Source: Hysterium pulicare CBS 123377 (Eukaryota; Ascomycota; Dothideomycetes; Hysteriales; Hysteriaceae). From it: 64,000 nucleotides of DNA. Under the pieces are notes generated by a model. That model did no database searches and had not been told where the DNA came from. It saw only the letters and a program-made list of their open reading frames with translations. Shown here piece by piece: positions 22,608 through 33,026 of the stretch; position 1 is the first letter of the stretch; each line of letters opens with the position of its first letter. Position numbers and translations under genes: made by a program. Where the stretch lies: assembly GCA_000467715.1 (NCBI GenBank), contig AJFK01000162.1, forward strand, positions 1 to 64,000, given 5' to 3'.

Positions 22608-23945
22608 ATGAGAGATCCGACGATCGATTACCGCCATCATGGTACGTACCCTCGTCCAGGTATCGTAATTGATCGCTAACGTCTTCGCAGATGGTGGTGG
22701 CTCTCCGCAGACCGATAACGATGTCCCTCCACAATATCAGAACGAATCTATTCTGAGTAGCGATGACTCGCACCATGTTACTCCACCGGCATCACCACCG
22801 GCTTATCAGAGCACTCCTATCGCCGCGCAATACTACAGTACAGACGTCAAGAGAAGGCCATTGCCGGCCACTGGTTCAGCCCCCGACATTGTATCTGAAG
22901 TGAATGCTACGGCAGAGGCTGCAACAAGCAGTACCCCAAACGCAATACCTGATGAAGGCCCTTCGACTCCTCCTTCTGGCCTGAGCTCTGTAAGCTGCAG
23001 CCTGATACCCGAGAAGCCAGCTATGTTCGAGGTCAAGAAGCACGACGTTAAGCTTTCCGGACTAGCAGCCACAGTACTGCTGAAGGAACAGATTTTAAAA
23101 GCCAAGGACCTGGAAGTGTGAGTTTCAAAGCTGTATGCCATGATGTACATACAGCAAATTGCTGAAAATTACCCAGACTCCCACATTTGCAGTATGAAGC
23201 CGAGAGAGACCCTACAGACCCATTATCGGGAGTATTGCTAGCAACGTATGACACGGTCGAGCAGATCGCTTACGGCGTGGCTGAAGGACCCATCACAGCT
23301 GCGACCTCCAAAAATCCAGTCAAAGGGATTGCAGTTGGGGCCGGGAAGGGGCTTGGACGGATCATAGGTACGAGCCTCAAGGCTCCGATGAGCATTAGCT
23401 ATGGCATTACTCGAGGGTTTCATAATACACCTAAGCTGTACGGCGATGAGGTTAGAGACGTTGGGAAGGTTACGGATATTGCGACGGGTTTGACGGCAGC
23501 TGCGAAGGTAAGATTCTTCTTCGTATCAAAGGGTTTTAATATATGCCTGACATCGAGTAGGGTTTTGGTTGTGGTTTATACGATGGCATCTCCGGACTTT
23601 TTGTACAGCCCTACAAAGGAGCTGAAAAGGAAGGTGGTGTTGGCTTCATCAAAGGCGTTGGTAAGGGTCTTGGTGGAGTGGTATGCAAGCCTGCTGCAGG
23701 TAAGTCGGAAGATCCCTTCAATTATGTGATAATATCACTCACTGATCAATTTAGGGGCTGTCGGCATTGTAGGATATACATTCAGGGGCGTGTACAAAGA
23801 AATTCGAGGGGAAGCGGATGCGCAGTCAGCCAAATCCCTTGCCGCAGTCCTTCTTTCATTGGGCGAAGAAGAGTGGAGTCGATCAACGAATGTGGAACGT
23901 CTTGAAATTGTTACGAAGTGGTACAGGATCAGGTCCCGTCAGTAA
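22608..23945 (+). CDS. Stand-alone protein with sterol-glucosyltransferase C-terminal-type domain, 5 exons
   Basis: Joining 22608-22641, 22691-23117, 23177-23507, 23561-23699 and 23755-23945 gives 373 codons. Introns are 49-59 nt with good donors and CTGAC or CTAAC branch sites. The start MRDPTIDYRHHDGGGSP is chosen because the short first exon splices in phase. Residues 1-120 are Pro/Ser-rich and probably disordered. From DPLSGVLLATYDTVEQIAYG onward comes a glycine-rich repeat-like region: NPVKGIAVGAGKGLGRIIG, FGCGLYDGISGLFVQPYKG, GFIKGVGKGLGGVVCKPAAG and GYTFRGVYKEIRGEAD. This resembles the tail region of fungal UDP-glucose sterol glucosyltransferases and a similar block in VPS13-type proteins. 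No glycosyltransferase catalytic domain is present. A membrane or lipid contact role is inference only. Confidence 0.75.
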
Positions 23946-25723
23946 TTCGTTGAAGAGAGTAAAGAACAGTTTCTAATAACTTGATGAGCTCCTTTTCTCC
24001 AAGTGTGTAAAGATGTTTCGGCGGGAACGGCGACGACCAGTTCGTGGGGCCATAGGGCTTGCTCATTCGTGAGTGGTCGACGACAATCTCTGGGATTGGG
24101 AGATGTGGGTCGACGTATATGGAATTCTGGGATAACAAAAACCACCGCCGGTGTTGGGCAAGTGTAAGCTGCGACCTGAGGTGGCATGCTGGTTCCGCAG
24201 CTGTTCTTATGAGTCGCTATTGCTAGAGATTGCGCTGTCCTCACTTGCCTCACCCTCTTAATCGTAAGTTGCTTATCCTACCCAAGAGCTGTCACTATCT
24301 TCATCAATCTAGCCTCACATTGTTTTTCTGCTGCTTTGGCGAAACCATCACATTAGCAACCTCAATTACCGTCGTCTGAATCATTGTCTCTTCAATCCCA
24401 CGCTTTAATGGACAACCACCCCATTCCCAGCAAAACTCAGGACCAGCCAACCTCAGAGACTGGCGCCGGTCACCAGTGGAAGGGTGCCACGAAAGGGATC
24501 AACAAGCCCCTTCTCAGTACCCGCAAGACGGTTCACATAACAGCGATAAATAACCTGTCTTGTCGAGCAGCGAAGCTGTTCCTTCTCAAAGCACCATGCC
24601 GGGTTCCAGGCCGGGAGAAGATATATCTTCAACGATGAGTGGTGAAGGGGAGAACCGATCGGCATCGCCAAACAGAAGAATCCTCACAGAGGACCCCCGC
24701 CGCCAACTAGAGAGCGATCACCTTATCTACTACATATAGGCCATGCAGGTTCTTGGACAGAGGGTGCATCGTTGCACAGGTAACCGAATAGTTCGGGTCG
24801 AAGGGCTGTGTGATCGGTGAGTGCAGTGTGCTGGTTCGTGAGGCAGATGAAGAGTCGATGAGTTTCATGTCAGAACCAGGGACTGACAATGACGATTCTG
24901 CCCAAAAATGATGATGACTGATAGCATTTCAATCGAGGACACGTGGGGTTGGTGATATTGCGATGGAAGGATTTCGTTGACTCGGATCGGAAAGTTGTTT
25001 CTTCCGGACGAAAACTGATCACGTGGTCGACAAGTCCTTCCTAAAAGGCTTCGTTTATGAACAATTCAAATGGGAGAGGTGTAGAGCCGAACAAGATTCA
25101 TCTTTGGTGAGCTTTGGTGCATGCTGGCTACTCTTTTCACGTGGGCTAGAGCATTATGGGATGCAAGTAAACAATGTTCAATTTGGATGATTAGATATCC
25201 TTGACGCCACGAAGTCCTTCATCACTTCGATTTTATATAGGGCTTATGTACGTCGTAACTTCTCACTCGGTGGAGCGGGAACACCTAAGTTTTCAACATT
25301 TCTAAACCCTATGGCGTTATTTTGGCTTATTCCTGAACCCACCCGGTCAGTCAAGCCAGAAAATCTTGGTGTATAAGACTGTAGCACACGACCAAGGGCG
25401 CTAACCTGGTCAAAACAACCTATTACACGATTTTTGTCTCGTCATCAAGAAGACTTGCAGATACGGTCGGTACCATGCTTTGAGATATTGTAGGCATGTG
25501 TTAGATCTCAGACTCTTTAGCTAAGGTTTGCTCAACGCGCGATGAGAAAGGACCTCGTGTAGGAGCGGATAGTGCTCGGTACACCGCTAATTTGGCGTAA
25601 AATGCAGAGAGTCTTAACACGAGCGAACTTTATAAGCTCCTTTTGCTATGGTGAAACTCGCCCAAGAAACGTGTCCTCGGCACATGGAAAACTACCCCCC
25701 GTGTAGCCCGCGGATTCTTCAAG
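23946..25723. other. Intergenic; one doubtful small ORF
   Basis: A minus-strand ORF at 23929-24138 reads IYVDPHLPIPEIVVDHSRMS and onward with protein-like composition. It overlaps the stop of the gene on the other strand and has no clear upstream exon, so it is not called. The rest (24150-25720) holds nothing recognisable. Confidence 0.35.
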
Positions 25724-27125
25724 ATGGTCATCCTAAGCTGCCTTCGAGGTCTGTTCATATCGTTATTGTCTCTTTCATTGCTTTTTGGCTTCGTTTCCGG
25801 GGATGCGGTCGATGATCTTGCGGCCACTGCTTTGGTCAACGTCTACAAGATCTTGAATGGCTCGGTGTCTGATGGAGCCTCTCGCACTTCCTGTATCAAG
25901 GGTACCTTTATTTATCGAAGGGAATTGTAGGTCCAAAGTAGTCCTATGGCTTATAGGACGTTGACATACGATGTGGTGGCAACCTTACCACTGACGAAAG
26001 AGCCGCGTACATCAAGGCTGTGCTTTGCTTACAGCCCAAGCCGTCCAAGCTCTCTGCGAGCATCGCACCGGGAGCAAAATCTCGTTACGATGATTTCGTT
26101 ATACATCAATCAAACCACGTTGATACATGGAACAGTAAGAGACCAATCAAGGCTATGACGAAACTCTGCTGAAAATATTCCGGGCCAACTTTCTCTCCTG
26201 GCACAGGTATTTTACTTGGGCTTATGAGAGAGCTTTCTAGATGAGTGTGGTTATGCAGGATACCAGCCATACTGGAACTGGGCGAAATATGTAGATATTC
26301 GCAACTCCCCAATTTTCAATGGAGATGGGTACAGTATGGGTGGTAATGGTGAGAACGTAGCGCTGGAATGGCAAATGTGGTTGTACCAGCCGAAAATGGC
26401 GGAGGATGCGTGTCGACAGGCTCATTTAAAAAGTGAGTATCCACAAACTCTTTCGTACAAAGCCATGTTTGCTGAAATCCATTAGCATGAGCATAAATTT
26501 AGGACCAATGGCAATAAGCATCGATGTAAAGATCAAAGCCAATCCGAACTCAAATGGTCTGGGTTACAACCCACGTTGCCTCCGGCGGGATTTGACAGAT
26601 TATTTCACCAAACTTGTCTTCGCGTTCAGGATATTCAAAACTTGATCACGTAGCTAACAAATATTGGAGACTTTCGAAGTAAAATGCAGACTGACACCAC
26701 GTCTGGTATGTCCTTTCTTTTCAACCAGAGTTTATACGATCGGCAAGTCTTCGGATTTGAGGCTGACTTGTAAATGGTTTGCCGTGCACAGTGCAGGGCA
26801 TTTTACGATCTGGGGAGATGCGGGCGGTGATTTGTACGTCTCTCCTGGGGATCCAGTCTTCTGGCTCCATCATGGTAATGATTATTTCGCTCTTTATCTC
26901 GCATTTCTAACCAGATTAACAGGTATGATCGACCGAGCCTGGTGGATATGGCAGAACCAGAATCCTTCCACTAGGGTGCAGACTATCGCCGGATCGACCT
27001 CGATGTTCGGTGAGAAGCAGGGTACATTGAATGACATTGTATATCTCGGAGTTGTTGCATCGGCATTCAAGATTAAAGATCTCGTGAGCTCAACCGGAGG
27101 ACCGTTTTGCTACGCCTATCAGTAA
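25724..27125 (+). pseudogene. Decayed tyrosinase (copper oxidase)
   Basis: Pieces of a secreted fungal tyrosinase appear in order but not in one frame. They are a signal peptide (MVILSCLRGLFISLLSLSLL), TDERAAYIKAVLCLQ, SRYDDFV, the CuA block NFLSWHRYFTWAYERA with ECGYAGYQPYWNWAKY, GLGYNPRCLRRDL, then MQTDT, the CuB block HSAGHFTIWGDAGGD, SPGDPVFWLHHG and DRAWWIWQNQNP. The tail is STGGPFCYAYQ, the usual family end. Some jumps are plausible introns, for example 26877 to 26920 next to LHHG. Others are not: there is a frame change just after the CuA block (about 26236), another near 26610 and an in-frame TAG at about 26651. Intact relatives oxidise phenols to quinones. This copy should not give a full enzyme. 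Confidence 0.8.
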
Positions 27126-29051
27126 ATGCAGTAGTGGATTTAGTACGACAAAGAGATGTTAGTAGGTGGTGCAAAGTGGGAAAGTGCCAATAGGCGCCCA
27201 AATTGAAAGATATTAGAGACTTTATGGGTTTGATGAATTCAATAAACCACTCCAGGGTGTAGCGCACGCATATGAACCACAGCGCGCGCTTGACGTGACT
27301 GTTGGTCACACCAATTGAACTGGCCATGACCACCCTTCTAACAGCTAGGTCAAATTGCTCGTGTAGCTGAACAAGAAGGCAACCTTGCTTAAGTATGTGC
27401 AACCTTCTTTTATGTTAGGACCGCAACAGAGCAAAGCCTTCAAAGACGTTGACTCGTCTTATTCACGAGAGAGAGAAATCCAATCACTATTTCTGGCATA
27501 GCCAAGACCCAAGAAACTCGCCACTGCGGGGCCCCGCATTTAGATACTACCGAGAAGCAGATCACGATCAACCTGCGCTGCAGTTGCCTCCCCGGCTGTC
27601 CAGTAAGAGATTCGAGATCCTCTTCATATGGGGTAGTTGGAGCATCCATTAGCATTGCGATTGTGTTCAAGCCCTGATATTAACCGAACAAATAGCCACA
27701 TTGGTCGCAAGGATTGCGGCCTTGGCGTACTATGTTCGCAACGGCTTGGTGAGATGAAAATTGGAACGTTGAAGTTCTCAATTGGTTGAAGAATTCCCAG
27801 CGCAAAAACGTCGATGGGTGTTCCCCATACTTTGCTCTTTCGTCATTTTAGTCCACGTGCAGCCGATGTTGTGGCCAAGCCGAATGTTACATCGGAGAGA
27901 GTGAGGCCATACATGACTAACAAGCGCGTGGCACTGTCCACAAACCAGTATTAGTTAGATGAGGAAGCAATTTCTCGACTTTTGGGGTGAATCTATTAAG
28001 AGCCGATGGCCGAAGGACCTGATGGCGTTTCCCTCGTGTGATGAAAAGTCGCAGAGTGCTCGAGCTAGCCTGGTGGCGTGATCGGGGGAGAACAGGCGCC
28101 TTTGTACAACTTAAGATCGATAGGATATGGACTACAATACTAGTCTTCAGGTTATGCAAGATGAAATGGTGACAGTGAGACTCTCGTAGAGATAGCAAGT
28201 AAGATAAAGGAGAAGTTGGATTAAGCTTGTCGGCTTCTTGCGGTCCGGGCTGCTTAGTCACACCCTTTCGGTTCAACCCCATCTCGAGACTTACCGTCTC
28301 CTTTGACTGAGCAACACCAATCCCAGCATCTGATACCCGATCAAAACCCCAATGTACTCCAACATCCCAGCACCATGGAGATTCTGGAAAGAATCTTAAT
28401 AGTCTCTTTCCTTTTCGCCGTTAGGGCGCGCTTCGATATGCCGGAACCCCGTACAACGGCCGTCTAAACAATCTACTCCACGCGTGCTTGTCACCTGCCA
28501 GGATGCAGAACTGGATAGAAGCAATTACCAAGGCTCAGTGGCAACATACTGGGTACACCTAAACAATTGCTCTGAAATAAGCTCGCCGAGTAAGACGCTT
28601 GCTTGAGCTCACAAACAGAACACCCATTCAAGATGCCACGAGGACTGTGCTTTAACCGCTGGACCGTCTGGGGAATCATGTCGTACAACCAGTCATCTCG
28701 AACGTATTAGAGACCGTAACTAATTGCGTCAGGCATCACGACCAGGGACTACCTCGTCTCTTGCCCCGCAATTGAGAGACATATCGGCATTCCTTTTTTC
28801 TCAGTCAAATGCCAAATAGAATGGTCATTAAGGTCCTAGACTAGGATTGGTCTGGGCACTTAGAGAGGCGCAGACCATTCGCAGTATCAACGAGGTTTTT
28901 GGTCAGACAACCTCCAAGTTTGCGCGGCTTCCGGCTAAAGTCTTAGTCGAAAGATTTAAAAACTTCTTGCGGTAACAGATCTTAAGATCTTTCTTGTGGG
29001 TTGAACGTTTGTCGAATTTTTCCCGTGTCAGAGACTGTCTTCACTGTCAAC
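27126..29051. other. Intergenic, fragments only
   Basis: Minus-strand stretches around 27700-27950 and 28280-28470 look faintly hydrophobic and protein-like, but are broken and not assignable. The last 200 bases hold the promoter of the dioxygenase gene. Confidence 0.35.
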
Positions 29052-30493
29052 ATGGTCAAGGTCTACAGTGCTCTCACCGCATTAGTGGTTGGCTTCCTCG
29101 CCAGCTCGGTTATTGCTCACCCGGGAGAGAACCCAGCGGACGACTTTGCTCAGCGCGAAGCATATTTGGCAACGCAAGACAGGCGAGACGTTGGCCACTG
29201 CAATGCAGAGGAGGTCAAAGATGGGCGCCACGAAACAAACATCCAAAGGCGAGCAAACATGATTGCTGCTCTCCGTCGTGAAGCGGATCTCGACCATGGT
29301 GAGGTGGATCATCTCCGTCAGATAAGATTTACACTGACGTGATGAATTAGAGCCATTGCTCAGTGCTCGAGATATCAAAGGGGTTTTGGGCAAGAACCAC
29401 AAATCCAGCCAGCCATACAATCCTAGCACCCCAGAGGCCACTATCTTTGCCTCAAATTCCACATGCCTTCTGTCTCCAGAGATTTATGAAGGCCCTTACT
29501 GTAAGGTTTCCTTGGTGTGTTTGAAGGATGAACCATCGGAGCTGATTCTTCTAGACGTCACTGGTGAAGTATACCGGCCAAATGTCACCGAGCATGAAGT
29601 GGGGGTCAAGAATACATTGGAGCTTCAGATCGTCGATAAGTCTACGTGCAAGCCAATCCCAGGAGCTTTTGTTGAAATCTGGTCTTGTAATTCGACTGTA
29701 AGCCAATCTGGCCTTCATTAATCTTCGTTTCTAACACACGTGCAGGGTGTTTACGGTGGTATTGTTTCCAGTGACAATGGTAACGGCAACGATCAAACCA
29801 ATATTAACAACACCGCTCTTCGTGGTGTTCAAAAGACTGACGCACAAGGTGTTGTCACATTCAACACAATTGTACCTGGCCACTATGCCGGCCGCGCAAA
29901 CCATATCCACGGTATGTCTAATAACTTTCTCTCAGAGTTCCTAATACTCGACGTTATTTTCACATCCTGCCCATACTAATTACATCTAGTTGTTGTGCAC
30001 ATCGGTGCCACGCTACTCCCCAACAATACTCTCTCTGGCGGTACGCTCTCGCACATTGGGCAAACGTATTTCGATCAGTCTTTCCTGGATGCGGTCGAGA
30101 AGACTGCCCCGTACAGTACCAATAAAATTGCCAAGACTCCAAACAGCGGTGACTCGTGGATGACTCAAGGTGCAAACGGCGACGATCCAGTCTGGAATTA
30201 TGTCCTCCTCGGCAATACTGTAGGGCAAGGAATATTTAGCTGGATGACAATGGGCGTTGACGTGACAGCACACCGAACAATCAGCCATGCCTCCGAGTAT
30301 GGCGCAAATGGTGGTGTCAAGAACCCGAACGGAGGTAAGTGTTTACCCAAGTTTCTATCATATGGGTTCTGCTAATGGCATTCACGCAGGTGGTTTCCCT
30401 GGTTTCCCTGGTGGTTTCCCTGGCGGCTTCCCTGGCGGCTTCCCGGGATTCGGTACCCCTCCAACGACCACCACTCGTCGTGCTATGGAATGA
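29052..30493 (+). CDS. Secreted intradiol ring-cleavage dioxygenase, 6 exons
   Basis: Joining 29052-29298, 29351-29500, 29555-29697, 29746-29911, 29990-30334 and 30390-30493 yields 384 codons; introns run 48-78 nt. A signal peptide (MVKVYSALTALVVGFLASSV, then IAHPGE) sends it outside the cell. The catalytic region has SPEIYEGPYYVTGEVYRPNV, VDKSTCKPIPGAFVEIWSCN, GVVTFNTIVPGHYAGRANHI and then HVVVHIG. The Tyr in EGPYY, a later Tyr and the two His of HIHV fit the two-Tyr two-His iron(III) site of intradiol dioxygenases, which open catechol-type rings. This is the extracellular fungal subgroup, usually linked to lignin or plant phenolic breakdown. The C-terminus is a GGFPGGFPG repeat followed by a Pro/Thr tail, which is unusual. 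The last exon encodes only that tail. Confidence 0.9.
30390..30452 (+). repeat. GGFP coding repeat
   Basis: Near-perfect 12-bp units (GGTGGTTTCCCT and variants) encode about five Gly-Gly-Phe-Pro or Gly-Phe-Pro units at the end of the dioxygenase. Likely to vary in copy number by slippage. Confidence 0.8.
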
Positions 30494-31677
30494 AGGGTCG
30501 TGAAGGGCAGGAATGATGATAGTGAATATTAGAATGGATGGGCTTTGGGGATCAAACTAGTTCCTTTCTTTCCTGTACACAACCACTTGACATGATCTAT
30601 CTATTCTGCATTGAATTCGATGTTGCGAATTGTGATTCAGTAAAATAAATGTAGGAGTTCAATAGGGAATGATTAATCCCGAACGATCTATGTCCTTGCG
30701 CATCTTCGTGTAACGCAAAGATAAAGATTCACACACAGGAGGCTTCAGATGATAGCCTCACTTTTCCAACTTCACATAATGATGGAGGAAACTTATTACG
30801 CCACATCCAAGTGTGCAGGCCGATGCTTCGAATAACTCTTACAACAAGCTATACCTAATTAATAAAGTCACGAATGCTATGTAGTCACTAAGTTAAGTCT
30901 TTTACTCTTTGCAAGCTCATACACCAGACGTAAAAAAATGCGGTCTTCCGATTGGTGGAATCATTATTCCAGCATCCTCCTACTTGGGTCCATATCGTGC
31001 ATCCAAACCCCCCTACCCAATCAATCTTATCTAAGAGATCAATGAGATCTGATGAATTCCGACATTCTTTTGCCGCTCTTTTGGTAGTTCCATGCTCCAG
31101 GTTATGGGGATCGGTCTCAGTGCGTATCTTGCAGGACGATGAATGACGGGACGGGATCCTTGGGTACATCAAACATTTCAAGCTTTTAGACTTTTTGAAA
31201 TTGCGAGGGTTAAACTTGGCGTAGAGCACGTATGAGGCTAGGTGTTAGGTAAACTCCCAGTTTTAGACTTATTGAGATGAATCGACTTTCCGATTTACTA
31301 AAGTGGGCGTATGCTCCTTATCAGGATATGCATATCAAAGGACTAGTCTACCAAAGGCTTCCCACTGTAAATACCTAACTAGTCGTCCGCTTCCATGGGC
31401 TCCCGAATTCCTCGTCGTGCTCTTGAATTGCTCGAACATCTAGGGGTCATCGTCAGCCAAAGAGCATTGAACGACGTCGAAAGTGAGTTGACGCAGTGTG
31501 AATCTCCTGTACGTCAAAGCTTAGAGGTACCTTGCTAATCCACATTCCGACCTATGTGGATGGGGAGCCTCCTTAGATCCCCGCAAGATTCCGATTCTAA
31601 TTCTTCCCCCTTGCATTCCCTTATCGTATTCAATCTTACAACTTATGTTGACACTCCAATCACCTAGCAATAAAGTT
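30494..31677. other. Intergenic, no gene supported
   Basis: Contains 3' flanks of two genes. A short plus-strand ORF from 31395 (MGSRIPRRALELLEHLGVIV and onward) is protein-like for about 30 codons and then fades; I cannot place it. Confidence 0.35.
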
Positions 31678-32690
31678 TCACGGGTCTTGCGGCTCTCGCG
31701 CGCCAGATTCCTCTTTTATAAGCTGGCGTTGGGAACTTTCAATGACCACTTGGTCTATGAACCATGCAGGTAGTTGGGTGGTTCCATGATCCGAATGAAG
31801 TGGGTCGTTCTTGTAGAATGCCGAGACAGCTTGGTTCACTCCGTCCATATCCATGGTGATCGGTGCACAGAGATCGAAGTCCAAAACCCACAGTTGTATT
31901 TCGTTTGGCGTGCCGTCTTCGCAATTGGGATTTGGACCTTCCCCAGCAACTGTGCATCCCATAACTTCAGATCGAGTCGATGAGTCCTTCTCTCTTTGCT
32001 CCAGCTTATGAAATATTGCGCTCGTTTTCATTTGTCCAATGACAATTTCAACATCGTTCCCATCTATCTCGGCCTCCCAATGCATCATTGCTAGCGCATC
32101 CGCCATGCCTAATACGATACTTTCAACATCAAGCCCGATTTGCTCCACCTGATCCATTCACAGAGGGACGTTCCTCAAGGAAAAGAAAAGAGAACTAGGT
32201 TGCTTCACTCGCCGTTTTGACAAGTACAGCCGTCCTAGGCAATCACGGTTCTCCTGGCTGGTCCGAGCAGTCTCTTTCCCTCTTTCGGGACAATATCGAT
32301 CGATGATCTGCAGTCGAAGATCTTCTGGAACTGGCGGTATACGTTTGGAGCACATGATGTTGCAGGCTAACGCGCCTTTGAGGGGAAATCCTGAGAGATG
32401 TTCGTCCCACCATTCCTGATCCTGGGCGTTGGTGTACCAGTAGTAGCATAGTACGAGGAAGTTGAGGGGTCCAATATTCTCCAATCGTTTCATGGCACCG
32501 ACCAAACGAGTCTGCATCTTGTATTCGTTCCATGATTATCTCAATGTCCCACGTCTTCTCGTTTGACGACATAGGGAGTGCCAGCTTGCTCCCAGACGGT
32601 CCCACAGTTCCCGGCGCCTATTCTTCGAAACGAGGACGTACTTTTCTTTTTCACATTCCTACAATCAAGGTGTGACTTTTGATGGGGTTC
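31678..32690 (-). pseudogene. DUF3669-domain gene with few breaks
   Basis: The minus strand reads, in order, FRRIGAGNCGTVWEQAG, YVVKRED, then in another frame SWNEYKMQTRLVGAMKRLEN, NIMCSKRIPPVPEDLRLQII, NRDCLGRLYLSKRR, FFSLRNVPL, a TGA, then DQVEQIGLDVESIVLGMADA, LAMMHWEAEIDGNDVEIVIG, WVLDFDLCAPITMD and VNQAVSAFYKNDP. This is the whole fungal DUF3669 layout: a kinase-like GxGxxGxV start, the RNxPLxxDQMEELGLD block, AMHWxAxxDxNDVE and a WVLDFDxC motif resembling a kinase D-F block. Breaks seen are one frame change near 32555 and one in-frame TGA at about 32160, exactly between PL and MDQ where the family has an ordinary residue. Expression as two pieces or a recent loss are both possible. The function of the family is unknown. 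Confidence 0.7.
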
Positions 32691-33026
32691 GTTTTGTGAA
32701 CTTAAAAAGACTGCAGTGAGTCATCAGTAAGGAAAGTCCGGGTCGCTTATAAGGTAGGTAAGAGGTCTAAGATTACTTAAGGTATTTTCTCATGGCTTTG
32801 CACGGTATTCTCTCTGGCTCGAAACATACGTCGCAAAACTTCAATGTCTATCGGTATCCTAAAAGGGCTAGAGTGGGTATGCATAAGCTGCGCCACTGCC
32901 TTGCTCAGCCTCATACGGACGATCATCTATCCCAGCACCTACGTCTCTGAGCTGTGCGACAAAATGACAGCCTTTCCCTCAACCACTACTCCGGTCAACA
33001 TTTGACATACTGCAGCATAAAATGCC
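32691..33026. other. Divergent promoter region
   Basis: Separates the minus-strand DUF3669 gene from the plus-strand ubiquitin-like/Myb gene, so it could serve both. No specific site recognised. Confidence 0.4.

Noticed and set aside
23929-24138. Minus-strand ORF with protein-like composition at the end of the sterol-glucosyltransferase-tail gene
   Set aside because: Overlaps the other gene's stop and no upstream exon with matching phase was found; could be real but is not supported.
27700-28470. Weak hydrophobic minus-strand stretches, first thought to be a transporter relic
   Set aside because: Too short and broken to assign to any family.
31395-31490. Short plus-strand ORF with LELLEHLGVIVSQRAL
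   Set aside because: About 30 good-looking codons only; no continuation and no family match I can defend.
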